Positions 48,935 through 58,761 are shown, counted from the stretch's first letter. The stretch: 64,000 nt of DNA from Azoarcus olearius (GCF_001682385.1 NZ_CP016210.1:1-64000), one strand, 5' to 3'. The notes: generated by a model not told the origin, from the letters alone. Numbers and translations: made by a program.

Positions 48935-50170
48935 ATGACCGCCCCGCCCCCCTCACCACCCGCTTCGCCGCCCCGTTTGTGGATTCCGCTGCTCGCCGCC
49001 GCGCTCGCGCTTGTCGTGGTGCATGGCATCGGCCGCTTCGCCTACACCCCTTTGCTGCCGCTGCTGGTGGGCGACGGCTTCATGGGCCTCGATACCGGCG
49101 CCGCGGTCGCCACCTGGAACTACGTCGGCTATCTGCTCGGCGCCATGCTCGCCATCCGCCTGCACGAGCCGGCGCAGATCCGCCGCATCCTGCCCCTCGC
49201 GCTGCTGATCAACGCGGCGTGCACCCTCGCCCAGGGGTTCACCGATAACGCCACCGCCTTCCTGGTGCTGCGGCTGATCAACGGCATCAGCAACGGCGTG
49301 GTGTTCGTGCAGGCGCCGGCGCTGGTGCTGGAGTGGCTGGCGCGTCACGGTCTGGCCTCGCTGTCCGGCCTGATGTACTTCGGCGTCGGCGGCGGGCTGC
49401 TGCTGTCCAACGCGCTCGCCAACCTGCCGGCCGAGCTGCTGCACGGCGCCGCGCGCTGGTGGCCGATGGCGCTCGCCGCGCTGCCGCTGGCGCTGTGGAG
49501 CGCCCGCCAGCTCGCCCATCTGGACCGTCCGCAGGCCGGCGCCCCCGCCCCGGCCGCCGCCCCCCGCGCGACGGCACTGCTCGACCGCGCCAGCCTGCCC
49601 GTCTTCATGGCCTACGCCGGCGCCGGCCTCGGCTACATCCTGCCCACCACCTTCCTGCCGGTGGTGGCGCGCGAGCAACTGCCCGCCGGCCACTGGCTGC
49701 AGAGCGGCGCCTGGCTGATCCTGGCGCTGTGCACGCTGGCCGCCGCGTGGCTGTGGAACCGCCTCGGCACCCGCATGGGCGACCGCAACGCGCTGGTGCT
49801 CAACTACGTCGTGCAGGGCATCGGCGTCGCCGGCCCGCTGCTGTGGCCGGGCACCGTGGGCATCCTCGCCTGCGCACTGATGGTGGGCAGCACCTTCCTC
49901 GGCAGCGTGCTGCTCACCCAGCGCCTGGCGCGCGCCCTGCATCCCCACCAGGGCCCGCGCATCTCGGCGGCGCTGATCACGCTGTACGGCTTCGCCCAGC
50001 TCACCGGCCCGTGGATGGCGCGGATGTGGCTGGAACGCGGCGGCAGCATGAGCGACACCTACTGGCTGGGCGCCGGGGCGCTGGTGTGGGCGACGGTGTG
50101 GACGCTGAAGACGCAGCAGGCGCCGGGGCATGCGGGCGCGCCGAAGCTGCAGGCGGTGCGGGGGGATTGA
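48935..50170 (+). CDS. YbfB/YjiJ-family MFS transporter
   Basis: The 411-residue inner-membrane protein has about twelve hydrophobic segments and the family signature VVHGIGRFAYTPLLPLL near residue 28. GGAG lies before ATG 48935. Members are secondary transporters whose substrates are unknown. The neighbouring divergent LysR gene suggests induction by a small molecule that it may export. Confidence 0.9.
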   Translation: MTAPPPSPPASPPRLWIPLLAAALALVVVHGIGRFAYTPLLPLLVGDGFMGLDTGAAVATWNYVGYLLGAMLAIRLHEPAQIRRILPLALLINAACTLAQGFTDNATAFLVLRLINGISNGVVFVQAPALVLEWLARHGLASLSGLMYFGVGGGLLLSNALANLPAELLHGAARWWPMALAALPLALWSARQLAHLDRPQAGAPAPAAAPRATALLDRASLPVFMAYAGAGLGYILPTTFLPVVAREQLPAGHWLQSGAWLILALCTLAAAWLWNRLGTRMGDRNALVLNYVVQGIGVAGPLLWPGTVGILACALMVGSTFLGSVLLTQRLARALHPHQGPRISAALITLYGFAQLTGPWMARMWLERGGSMSDTYWLGAGALVWATVWTLKTQQAPGHAGAPKLQAVRGD

Positions 50171-50182
50171 GGGCCCGTTTTT

Positions 50183-50532
50183 GTTCCTCCCCCTTCAAGG
50201 GGGGCGGAGCAGGGGTTTCGCAGAGCACTGCTCTGCGCCGCCGGAATGATGCGAAGACTTTGGGGGCCGCCTTGCCCCCTCCCCTTCAAGGGGAGGGGTG
50301 GGATGGGGATATCGTGGCGCGGCTCCAACCCCATCCCCCTCCTGGCCGGTAGTCTCGGCTTCGCCTCGCCGCTACACCGGCGGCAAGCATGCTTGCCGAA
50401 ACCCCGGCTCAGCCCCCCTTGAAGGGGGAGGGACAAAACGTCTCCCCCCAGTAATGTCGGTCTTGCCGCTGAGCAGGCGGCAAGCGGTGCTTGCCGAAAC
50501 CCCTGTTCCGCCCCCTTGAAGGGGAGGGAGCA
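50183..50532. repeat. Cluster of dispersed repeat units
   Basis: At least three copies of the repeat occur here: CCCCCTTCAAGGGGGG at 50190, CCCCTTCAAGGGGAGGGG near 50281, and GGCGGCAAGCATGCTTGCCG with CCCCCCTTGAAGGGGG near 50380-50430. Another half-unit with GCAAGCGGTGCTTGCC and CCCCCTTGAAGGGGAGGG lies near 50485-50530. Units are in both orientations. They fill the 396-bp gap between convergent genes; no gene is supported there. Confidence 0.75.
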
Positions 50533-50566
50533 AACCCTGCCCGGCTGCGACCGCAATGATGGCAAC

Positions 50567-51055
50567 CTACCGATGCACCCCCTCCGCCACCCCGTCGCGC
50601 GCCGCCATTTCCAGCATCACCTTGTAATCGACGATCCCGGCGATGCTGCCGTCCGGCGCCAGCCCGGCGATCGGGCCGTCGAACACGCAGAACAGCACGC
50701 AGCCGTCCTTGGTGCGCGGCTGGTGGATGTCGCCGGCGGGTTCGAACATGTAGTCGCCCGGCCCGCCGATGTCGGCGTCTTCGTAGCAGATGTCGCCTTC
50801 CATCACCATCACCTCGATCGCGCCCAGGTGGTGGTGGATCGGCGCCTCCACGCCGGGCAGCACCTTGAGCATGCAGGTAAAGCCGCCGGTGCGGCTGTTC
50901 ACGCTCAGCAGCTTGTACTGCACGCCCTCCATCACCCACGGCCGCCACGGGATCGGGTCCAGCTTCTGGAATTTCGGATAGGGCAGGGTGATCCTGTCGC
51001 GCGCGGCGCTTCCGTGGGTTTTCTGGCTCTCGGCGGTGCACAGCATGACGCTCAT
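50567..51055 (-). CDS. Cupin protein (2,4'-dihydroxyacetophenone dioxygenase-like), copy 1
   Basis: The 162-residue protein has a single cupin barrel. APIHHHLGAIEVMVMEG near 70 supplies the metal-binding His/Glu set, and a second motif is near 105 (EPAGDIHQP). The segment PWRPWVMEGVQYKLLSVNSRTGGF matches the dihydroxyacetophenone-dioxygenase-like group. It is paralogous to the cupin at 51354-51842, which is transcribed in the opposite direction from the same 298-bp region. The substrate is unknown. Confidence 0.85.
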   Translation of the reverse strand: MSVMLCTAESQKTHGSAARDRITLPYPKFQKLDPIPWRPWVMEGVQYKLLSVNSRTGGFTCMLKVLPGVEAPIHHHLGAIEVMVMEGDICYEDADIGGPGDYMFEPAGDIHQPRTKDGCVLFCVFDGPIAGLAPDGSIAGIVDYKVMLEMAARDGVAEGVHR

Positions 51056-51177
51056 CGTGGTCTCCTTCGTTACCTGCTTGTCGTGGAATCACGGCGCCCG
51101 CCGCCTGCTGGACAGTGGGGCCGGCGACCGATATTAGGCGGCGTCCCATCCCCCGGTTGCGGCCCCGGTCAAATCGC

Positions 51178-51266
51178 CGCGACGATTCCAAAACCGCGAT
51201 AAATCGATACTGAAACCCGCCGATTTGCGAAAAATCGGCGCTTTTCGGGATATCGCGACGATTCCA
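51178..51266. promoter_or_regulatory. Operator-like repeats between two divergent cupin genes
   Basis: CGCGACGATTCCA occurs twice as a direct repeat (51178-51190 and 51254-51266). Between the copies lies an inverted repeat, GCCGATTT/AAATCGGC (51219-51226 and 51232-51239). The layout fits binding of one regulator that controls both cupin genes. Confidence 0.6.
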
Positions 51267-51353
51267 GCTCCTTTGTGTTTGTGCATTGCACTCGCGGCTA
51301 GATTTCGCCGCACCGGCCGATCCGCCGGACCACAAAAACACAGGAGACAACCC

Positions 51354-51842
51354 ATGACGGCCGCCGTCCTCAGCCATTCCCCCTCCAGCCAGGCCGCCCT
51401 CAGCGCCCGCCACGGCAAGGATTTCGTCAACCTCGCCGAAGTGCCGTGGACACCCTGGGTGATGGAAGGCACCCACTTCAAGCTGCTCGCCATCAACGAG
51501 CTGTCCGGCGGCTTCTCGATGCTGCTCAAGGTCGATCCCGGCGTGCAGGCGCCGGTGCATGGCCACCTCGGCTCCGCCGAGGCCTACCTGGTCGAAGGCG
51601 GCTTCTACTACGAGGAAGACGACCCCGGCTACGCCGGCTACTACACCTACGAACGCGGCGGCTCCATCCACCAGCCGGTGTCGCCGCAGGGCTGCGTGAT
51701 GTTCGCGGTGACCCACGGCCCGCTCGCCGGCTGCAATCCGGACGGCTCGGTGTCCGCGGTGGTCGATTGCCGGCTGATGCTGCAACTCGCCGAAGCCAAC
51801 GCCGCCGCCGGCCACGTCGTGCAGCTCGTCTCCGGCCGCTGA
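51354..51842 (+). CDS. Cupin protein (2,4'-dihydroxyacetophenone dioxygenase-like), copy 2
   Basis: The 162-residue cupin resembles the copy at 50567-51055: PWTPWVMEGTHFKLLAINELSGGF near 29, APVHGHLGSAEAYLVEGGF near 65 with metal-binding His and Glu, and RGGSIHQP near 100. GGAGAC precedes ATG 51354. It is the first gene of a run continuing with DUF1302, DUF1329, YCF48-like, RND and SDR genes, so it may act on the same compound those genes handle. Confidence 0.86.
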   Translation: MTAAVLSHSPSSQAALSARHGKDFVNLAEVPWTPWVMEGTHFKLLAINELSGGFSMLLKVDPGVQAPVHGHLGSAEAYLVEGGFYYEEDDPGYAGYYTYERGGSIHQPVSPQGCVMFAVTHGPLAGCNPDGSVSAVVDCRLMLQLAEANAAAGHVVQLVSGR

Positions 51843-51880
51843 GCCGCCTTCCCCGCTCTTCCCCCTTCAAGGAGGAACCT

Positions 51881-53743
51881 ATGAACGGAACATTCCGGAG
51901 ACCCGGCCTGCGCCCGGCCGTGCTCGCGGCGGCCATCGCCGCGTGCGGCGGCGCCCACGCCGGCGACTTCAGGCTCGGCGACGAACTCACCGGCACCTGG
52001 ACGCTCAACGCCAGCCTCGGCACCAACGTGCGCACTCAGGACCGCGACGCCAAACTCACCTCGTTCGGCAACGCCAACCACAACGGCGGCAAGCCCGGCA
52101 GCGGCGGCGGCAGCACCGACGACGGCGACCTCAACTTCGACCGCGGCGACGTCACCTCCACCACGCTCAAGCTGGTGGGCGACGTCGAGCTGCGCTACCG
52201 CAACTACGGCGCCCTGCTGCGCGCCAAGGCCTGGCACGACTTCACCCTGGCCAACAAGAAGGTGGATCACGGCCATTTCGACAACGGCTACGTGCCCAAC
52301 GAACGCCTGAACGACGGCCACTACGACAGTGCCGCCAAGTTCACCGGGGCCGAACTGCTCGACGCCTTCGTCTTCGCCGACTGGGAGCTGGGCAACGACA
52401 GCCGGCTCAACATGCGGCTGGGCAACCAGGTGGTGAACTGGGGCGAGAGCATCTTCATCCAGGGCGTGAACGTGGTGAACCCGATCGACGTGCCCGCCGC
52501 CCGCCGCGCCGGCGCCCAGGTGCGCGAGATCCTGCTGCCGGTGCCGCTGCTCTACGGCAACCTCGGCCTGCCCGGCGGCGTCAGCCTGGAAGCCTTCTAC
52601 CAGCTGAAGTGGAAGAAGACGGTGATCGACGGCTGCGGCACCTTCTTTTCGCCGGCCGACGTCATCAACTGCGGCGGCTCGCAGTTCGGCCCCGACGTGT
52701 TCTCCGACCGCGAGCAGTACGAAGGCGTGGCCGCGCTCGGCGGACTCAACCTGCGCTCGCTGCGGCTCAACGACAACAAGCCCTCGGACGCCGGCCAGTA
52801 CGGCCTCGCGCTGCACTGGCTGGAGCCGAACAGCGAGACCGACATCGGCCTCTACTACATCAACTACCACACCCGCACGCCCTTCCTCAGCCTGTCCAGC
52901 CGGCCGTCGGAGCCGAGTTCGCTGTACGGCACGGTGGCGCCGCTGTCCTACCTGCTCGACTACTCCGCCGAGGACATCAAGACCTTCGGGCTGAGCCTGT
53001 CGAACACCCTGGGCGGGGTGTCGGTGATGGCGGAACTGTCCTACACCCGCGACCTGCCGGTGCAGATCAACGGCGGCGACCTGGTGCAGTTCGGCGTCTC
53101 CGGCGGCACCCAGGGCCCGCTGGTCGGCAAGCGCATCTACGACCCGGCGGGCGCGACCATCCGCGGCTACGACCGCATGGACAAGATCCAGCTGCAGTTC
53201 GGGGCGATCAACGTCTTCAGCCAGGTGCTCGGCGCGCAGTCGCTGCTGGCGGTGGGCGAGGTCGGCATGAGCTGGCTGCCCGACCTGCCCAACGCCAAGA
53301 CCGACGTCCGCTACGGCCGCGCCTTCACCTTCGGTACCGCCTGGCACCCGGCCTACACCAACCCGGCGCTCTCCACCCGCGCCGGCTGCAACGCCGCCAA
53401 CAGCGCCGGCATGGTCACGCCCGCCAACTGCTCGCAGGACGGCTTCGTCACCCCGTTCTCGTGGGGCTACCGGCTGTTCGGGGAGCTGGAATACCCCAAC
53501 GCCGTCGCTGGCTGGACCGCCAAGCCGCGCCTGTACTGGGCCCACGACGTGAAAGGCAACGCCGCCGACGGCGCCTTCATGGAGAACCGCCGCACGCTCG
53601 GCACCGGCGTCGGCCTGTCACGCCTGGTGGACGGCCAGCGCTGGACGGTGGACCTCGCCTACACCCGCTTCATCGACGCCGCGCGCTGGGACACCAACCG
53701 CGACAAGGACTTCCTCGCCGCCAGCCTCAGCGTGGCGTTCTAA
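51881..53743 (+). CDS. DUF1302 outer-membrane-type protein
   Basis: The 620-residue protein has a signal peptide (cleavage after AHA near 28) and long beta-rich stretches ending in aromatic residues (FLAASLSVAF), as in outer-membrane barrels. The DUF1302 segments ELLDAFVFADWELG and RLGNQVVNWGESIFIQGVNVVNPID near 185 are present. DUF1302 and DUF1329 genes usually occur together, often with RND and YCF48-like genes, in hydrophobic-compound loci. The ribosome binding site (GGAGGA) is part of a CCCCCTTCAAGGAGG palindrome like the core of the dispersed repeat. Confidence 0.88.
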   Translation: MNGTFRRPGLRPAVLAAAIAACGGAHAGDFRLGDELTGTWTLNASLGTNVRTQDRDAKLTSFGNANHNGGKPGSGGGSTDDGDLNFDRGDVTSTTLKLVGDVELRYRNYGALLRAKAWHDFTLANKKVDHGHFDNGYVPNERLNDGHYDSAAKFTGAELLDAFVFADWELGNDSRLNMRLGNQVVNWGESIFIQGVNVVNPIDVPAARRAGAQVREILLPVPLLYGNLGLPGGVSLEAFYQLKWKKTVIDGCGTFFSPADVINCGGSQFGPDVFSDREQYEGVAALGGLNLRSLRLNDNKPSDAGQYGLALHWLEPNSETDIGLYYINYHTRTPFLSLSSRPSEPSSLYGTVAPLSYLLDYSAEDIKTFGLSLSNTLGGVSVMAELSYTRDLPVQINGGDLVQFGVSGGTQGPLVGKRIYDPAGATIRGYDRMDKIQLQFGAINVFSQVLGAQSLLAVGEVGMSWLPDLPNAKTDVRYGRAFTFGTAWHPAYTNPALSTRAGCNAANSAGMVTPANCSQDGFVTPFSWGYRLFGELEYPNAVAGWTAKPRLYWAHDVKGNAADGAFMENRRTLGTGVGLSRLVDGQRWTVDLAYTRFIDAARWDTNRDKDFLAASLSVAF

Positions 53744-53754
53744 GGAGAACCGAC

Positions 53755-55110
53755 ATGACCCGACTTCACCCCGCCCTGCGCCTGGCGAGCCTGCTGCTGC
53801 CGCTCGCGGCCGGCGCCGCCCACGCGGCGATGAGTGCCGAGGAAATCGCCCGCCTCGGCAAGGACCTCACCCCGCTCGGCGCTGAACGCGCCGGCAACGC
53901 CGCCGGCACCATTCCGGCGTGGACCGGCGGCCTCACCAAGCCGCCCGCCGGCTTCGACATCGCCCAGGGCCACGCCAACCCCTATGCCGACGAAAAGCCG
54001 CTCTACACCATCACGGCGCAGAACTGGGAGCAGCACAAGGACAAGCTCTCCGACGGCCATATCGCGATGTTGAAGCGCTACCCGGAGACCTACCGCCTCA
54101 ACGTCTATCCCACCCACCGCAGCGCGGCGCTGCCGCAGGCGGAGTACGACCGCATCCGCGAACAGGCCGGCAGGATCACCGTCACCGCCAGCGGCACCGG
54201 GCTGGAAAACTGGGACCGCAGCGCCGCACCCTTCCCGATTCCCAAGAACGGGCTCGAAGCGATCTGGAACCACCAGGTGCGCTCGCGCGCCGGCGGCATC
54301 GAGCGCCGCCACCTCATCGGCGCGGTCAATCCCAACGGCAGCTTCAACGCCTACGGCGTGGATGAGAGCTGGATCTTCGCGCAGAACATGGACCGCCAGG
54401 AGGACAACCGCTTCTGGTACTTCATGGCGCGCATGTACTCCCCGGCCGACGTCACCGGCGAGGTGGTGATGGTGCACGAGCCGCTCGACTTCGCCCGCGA
54501 CGGCCGCCTCGCCTGGGTGTACAACGCCGGCCTGCGCCGGGTGCGGCGCGCGCCGCAGATCATCTACGACTCGCCGGGCAGCTTCTCCGAAGGCACCCGC
54601 ACCGAGGACGACTACGACATGTTCAACGGCCCCACCGACCGCTACGACTGGAAGCTGGTGGGCAAGCGCGAAATGCTGATCCCCTACAACAGCTACGCCA
54701 TCCACTCGAAAAAGCTCAAGGCCAAGGACGTGGTCAAGCCCCACCACCTCGACCCGGCGCTGACCCGCTACGAGCTGCACCGGGTGTGGGTGGTGGAAGC
54801 CACGCTGAAGGACGGCGCGCGCCACATCTACGGCAAACGGGTGTTCTACCTCGACGAGGACAGCTGGACCATCGCCGTCAAGGAACAGTACGACGGCCGC
54901 GGCCAGCTCTGGCGCGTGGGCGAGGCGCAGCTGATGCAGTACTACGACCTGCCGCTGCCTTACTACGCCTTCGAGAACATGTACGACCTGCAGGACGGCC
55001 GCTACTACGTCGCCGGCCTCAGCAACGAGGAAGGCCCGTGGCGCTTCGGCGCCAAGGCGCGGCGCGCGGACTTCGACCCCGACGCCCTGCGCCGCAGCGG
55101 TACCAAGTAA
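53755..55110 (+). CDS. DUF1329 periplasmic protein
   Basis: The 451-residue exported protein has a signal peptide ending in AHA near residue 24. It has the DUF1329 pattern: LTPLGAERAGNAAGTIPAWTGG near 38, NPYADEKPLYTITAQNW near 75 and the late DLPLPYYAFENMYDLQDGRYY near 400. The fold is thought to be related to lipoprotein carriers such as LolB. GGAG precedes the ATG, and the gene follows the DUF1302 gene by 11 bp. It probably works with the outer-membrane and RND proteins of this operon. Confidence 0.9.
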   Translation: MTRLHPALRLASLLLPLAAGAAHAAMSAEEIARLGKDLTPLGAERAGNAAGTIPAWTGGLTKPPAGFDIAQGHANPYADEKPLYTITAQNWEQHKDKLSDGHIAMLKRYPETYRLNVYPTHRSAALPQAEYDRIREQAGRITVTASGTGLENWDRSAAPFPIPKNGLEAIWNHQVRSRAGGIERRHLIGAVNPNGSFNAYGVDESWIFAQNMDRQEDNRFWYFMARMYSPADVTGEVVMVHEPLDFARDGRLAWVYNAGLRRVRRAPQIIYDSPGSFSEGTRTEDDYDMFNGPTDRYDWKLVGKREMLIPYNSYAIHSKKLKAKDVVKPHHLDPALTRYELHRVWVVEATLKDGARHIYGKRVFYLDEDSWTIAVKEQYDGRGQLWRVGEAQLMQYYDLPLPYYAFENMYDLQDGRYYVAGLSNEEGPWRFGAKARRADFDPDALRRSGTK

Positions 55111-55184
55111 GCAGCGGCCACGACCGCGCACAGCGGGCGGCGCCGGATCTCACCGCCGCCGCCCCGCCCACAGGGACACCCAAG

Positions 55185-56342
55185 ATGACACGCCTTCCCC
55201 TCGCCACGCTGGCCGCGGCGGCGGTGCTGGTCGCCGCCGCGGCCAGTGCCGGCCTCGCGCCGCGGCCCGCCGCCGCGCCGCCCATCGACCTGCTCGAAAC
55301 CGCCGCGCCGCAAAGCCCGCGCGCCGCCGCCCAATTGATGAACAGCCTGGTCACCGCCGGGGACCGCCTGGTCGCGGCCGGTACGCGCGGCACCATCGTC
55401 TATTCCGACGACGGCGGCCACAGCTGGACTCAGGCCGCGGTGCCGGTAGCGGTGATGCTCACCGCGCTGCACTTCCCCACCCCGCAGCTCGGCTGGGCGG
55501 TGGGCCACGACGGCGTGATCCTGCACAGCCGCGACAGCGGCGCGAGCTGGGTCCGCCAGTTCGACGGCAACCAGGCCAACGCGCAGATGCTGGCGTGGGC
55601 GCAGACGCGGGTGGAAGCCGCGCGCGCCGCGCTGGAGGCCGCACCCGCGCCACAACGCGAAGCCGCCGAAGACGTGCTCGCCGCCGCCGAAGACGGCCTG
55701 GCCGGCATCGAGCAGACTGCCGGCTTCGGCCCCTCGCGCCCCTTCATGAGCGTGTGGTTCCGCGACGCGCGCGAAGGCTACGCCGTCGGCGCCTTCGGCA
55801 TGGCCTTCGCCACCACCGACGGCGGCGCACACTGGACATTGTTCGCCGACCGCCTGCCCAACCCGGAAGACCTGCACCTCTACGCCGTCGCCTCGCCCGC
55901 GCCCGAGGTGCTGCTGATCGCCGGCGAACGCGGCCTGGTGTTGCGTTCCTCGGATGCGGGCGCGCACTGGCAGGCCCAGGCGGATCTCGCCGACGGCGGG
56001 CTCTACGGCCTCGTCAGCCTGCCCGATGGCAGCGCCACGCTGGCCTACGGCTTCGACGGCGCGGTGCTGCGCAGCACCGACCTCGGCGCCAGCTGGCAGG
56101 CGCTGGACAGCGGCACCCGCAGCGCGCTCTACGGCGCCGCGCTGGCCGGCAGCGAACTGCAACTGGTCGGCAACAACGGCGTCCGCCTGCGCCTGGCCGG
56201 CGAGCGCTTCGAAACCCTGCCCGCCGGCGACGGCCGCCCGCTCACCGCCGCGTCGCGCGGCAAGGACGGCTGGGTGCTGGCCGGCTGGGGCGGCCTCGCC
56301 CGGATCGAAACCGCCACCGCAGGAGCCGGCCGCCATGAGTGA
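55185..56342 (+). CDS. YCF48/BNR-repeat exported protein
   Basis: The 385-residue protein has a signal-like start (LATLAAAAVLVAAAASAGLA) and repeated beta-propeller blades of the YCF48/BNR type: YSDDGGHSW near 70, HSRDSGASW near 108, TTDGGAHW near 208, RSSDAGAHW near 250 and RSTDLGASW near 294. Such proteins often accompany DUF1302/DUF1329/RND clusters and may stabilise the complex. The stop overlaps the RND gene by 8 bp, indicating coupling. Confidence 0.88.
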   Translation: MTRLPLATLAAAAVLVAAAASAGLAPRPAAAPPIDLLETAAPQSPRAAAQLMNSLVTAGDRLVAAGTRGTIVYSDDGGHSWTQAAVPVAVMLTALHFPTPQLGWAVGHDGVILHSRDSGASWVRQFDGNQANAQMLAWAQTRVEAARAALEAAPAPQREAAEDVLAAAEDGLAGIEQTAGFGPSRPFMSVWFRDAREGYAVGAFGMAFATTDGGAHWTLFADRLPNPEDLHLYAVASPAPEVLLIAGERGLVLRSSDAGAHWQAQADLADGGLYGLVSLPDGSATLAYGFDGAVLRSTDLGASWQALDSGTRSALYGAALAGSELQLVGNNGVRLRLAGERFETLPAGDGRPLTAASRGKDGWVLAGWGGLARIETATAGAGRHE

Positions 56343-58761
56343 AACCACCGTCACCGCTACCCGCGCCCCGCACGGCGGCCTGCTCAAACGCCTCGAACGC
56401 CGGCTGGAAGGCGCGCTGTTCCGCCACCGCGCCGCCACCGTCGCCGTCTTCGCCCTGCTCACCGTCTGGCTCGGCTGGGTGGCGCTCGGCCTGCGGCCGG
56501 ACGCCAGCTTCGAGAAGATGATCCCCACCCACCACCCGGCCATCGCCAACTACCTCGCCCACGAGGACAACCTGCGCGGCCTCTCCAACGTGGTGCGGGT
56601 GGTGGTGGAGAACCGCAAGGGCGACATCTTCGACCCCGAATTCCAGGAGGTGCTGCGCAAGGTCAACGACGAGGTCTTCTACATCCCCGGCGTGGATCGC
56701 GCCGGCATGCGCTCGCTGTGGACGCCCAACGTGATGTGGGGCGAAGTCACCGCCGAAGGCTTCGAGGCCGGCCCGGTCATCCCCGACGGCTACGACGGCT
56801 CGGCGCGCGCCATCGAACAGCTGCGCGCCAACGTCTTCCGCTCCGGCGAGGTCGGCACCCTGGTCGCCAACGACCTGCGTTCGGCGCTGGTGCTGGTGCC
56901 GCTGATGGAGCGCAATCCGGAAACCGGCGAACGCCTGGACTACGGCCGTTTCGCCAGCGATCTGGAAGAACGCATCCGCGCCCGCTACGAAAACGAGGCG
57001 GTGGGCATCCGCATCGTCGGCTTCGCCAAGGTCATCGGCGAACTGATAGCCGGCGCGGTGCCCATCCTCGGCTACTTCCTGCTCACGCTGGTGCTCACCG
57101 CCGCGCTGCTGTTCTGGTATTCGCGCTGCCTGCGCAGCACTCTCACCACGCTGGTGTGCTGCCTGATCGCGGTGGTGTGGCAGCTCGGCATCGTGCGGCT
57201 GCTCGGCTACGGGCTGGACCCGTACTCCATCCTGGTGCCCTTCCTCACCTTCGCCATCGGCATCAGCCACGCGGTGCAGAACATCAACGCCACCGCCAAC
57301 GCCGCGCTCGACGGCGCCGACAAGGTGGAAGCCGCCAAGCGTTCCTTCCGCAGCCTCTTCGTCGCCGGCACGGTGGCGCTGCTGTGCGACGCGGTCGGCT
57401 TCGCCACGCTGCTCGTCATCCGCATCGGCGTCATCCAGGAACTGGCGATCTCGGCCAGCATCGGCGTGGCGGTCATCATCTTCAGCAAGATGTTCCTGCT
57501 GCCGGTGCTGATGTCGTGGACCGGCGTGTCGCCCGCCGCGGTCGCCCACGCCCGCCGCCGCCGCGATCACCTGCCCTGGTTGTGGCAGCAGGTGGCGCGC
57601 TGCGCCCAGCCGCGCCCGGCGGTGGTGGTGACGCTGGCCGGCGCGGCGCTGCTGGCGCTCGGCTACTGGGGCGCGCGCGACCTGCAGATCGGCGACCTCG
57701 ACCCCGGCGCGCCCGAATTGCGCACCGATTCGCGCTACAACCGCGACGCCGCCTTCCTGGTGGAGCACTACGCCACCAGCACCGACGTGTTCGTCGTCAT
57801 GGCCGAAACCCCGCCGCAGGGCTGCCGCGACTACCAGGTGCTGGCCGGCATGGACCTGCTCGCCGCCGAACTGGAGCGGGTGCCCGGCGTGCAGCGCACG
57901 GTGTCGATGTCCGACTTCGCCTACCGCGTGCTGGCCGGCAACAACGAAGGCAATCCCAAGTGGTACGCCATCAGCCGCAACAAGTACGCGCTCGGCGGCG
58001 CCTTCCAGAAAACGCCCAAGGAATACATCGGCAACGGCTGCGCGATGACGCCCTTCGTGGTGTACCTGAACGACCACAAGGCCGCCACGCTGTCGGCGGT
58101 GATGGCCACCGTGCGCGACTTCGCCGCGCGCCACGACTCCGACAAGGTGCGCTTCACCCTGGTCGGCGGCAACGCCGGCATCGAGGCCGCCACCAACGAG
58201 GTCATCCGCGACGCCGAGCGCACCATGCTGATGCTGGTCTATGCCATCGTCGCGCTGCTGCTGCTGATCGAATTCCGCTCGCTGCGCGTGACCATCTGCA
58301 TCGTGGTGCCGCTCTACATCACCTCGGTGCTGTGCGAGGCGATCATGGCGTGGATGGGTCTGGGGGTGAAGGTGGCCACCCTGCCTGTGATCGCGCTCGG
58401 CGTCGGCATCGGCGTGGACTACGGCATCTACATCTACAACCGCCTGCAGTCCTGCCTCGACCGCGGCCTGCCGCTGGCCGAAGCCTATTTGCTCACCGTC
58501 GCCACCACCGGCCGCGCCGTCGCCTTCACCGGCCTCACCCTCGCGGTGGGCGTGCTCACCTGGATCGGCTCGGACATCAAGTTCCAGGCCGACATGGGCC
58601 TGCTGCTCACCTTCATGTTCCTGTGGAACATGGTCGGCGCACTGGTCCTGCTGCCCGCGCTCGCCCGCCTGCTGCTGCCCGCCGCCGGGCCGGCAGCGGC
58701 AACCGCTACCCCCCGACACCCCGAACCCCATCTTCGCCTTGCCGACGCGCAAAGGAGCTGA
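56335..58761 (+). CDS. RND/MMPL-family membrane transporter
   Basis: The 808-residue transporter has two halves, each with one N-terminal helix, a large periplasmic domain and a bundle of about five helices. The MMPL segment GISHAVQNINATANA lies near 310 and GVGIGVDYGIYIYNRL near 687. It most resembles hopanoid/lipid-type MMPL exporters. With DUF1302, DUF1329 and YCF48-like proteins it probably moves a hydrophobic compound across the envelope. The cargo is unknown. Confidence 0.9.
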   Translation: MSETTVTATRAPHGGLLKRLERRLEGALFRHRAATVAVFALLTVWLGWVALGLRPDASFEKMIPTHHPAIANYLAHEDNLRGLSNVVRVVVENRKGDIFDPEFQEVLRKVNDEVFYIPGVDRAGMRSLWTPNVMWGEVTAEGFEAGPVIPDGYDGSARAIEQLRANVFRSGEVGTLVANDLRSALVLVPLMERNPETGERLDYGRFASDLEERIRARYENEAVGIRIVGFAKVIGELIAGAVPILGYFLLTLVLTAALLFWYSRCLRSTLTTLVCCLIAVVWQLGIVRLLGYGLDPYSILVPFLTFAIGISHAVQNINATANAALDGADKVEAAKRSFRSLFVAGTVALLCDAVGFATLLVIRIGVIQELAISASIGVAVIIFSKMFLLPVLMSWTGVSPAAVAHARRRRDHLPWLWQQVARCAQPRPAVVVTLAGAALLALGYWGARDLQIGDLDPGAPELRTDSRYNRDAAFLVEHYATSTDVFVVMAETPPQGCRDYQVLAGMDLLAAELERVPGVQRTVSMSDFAYRVLAGNNEGNPKWYAISRNKYALGGAFQKTPKEYIGNGCAMTPFVVYLNDHKAATLSAVMATVRDFAARHDSDKVRFTLVGGNAGIEAATNEVIRDAERTMLMLVYAIVALLLLIEFRSLRVTICIVVPLYITSVLCEAIMAWMGLGVKVATLPVIALGVGIGVDYGIYIYNRLQSCLDRGLPLAEAYLLTVATTGRAVAFTGLTLAVGVLTWIGSDIKFQADMGLLLTFMFLWNMVGALVLLPALARLLLPAAGPAAATATPRHPEPHLRLADAQRS

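Noticed and set aside
51943-55110. Long plus-strand frame (1055 residues) overlapping the DUF1302 and DUF1329 genes
   Set aside because: The translation is Arg-rich and repetitive without domains, while two well-formed exported proteins occupy the other frames.
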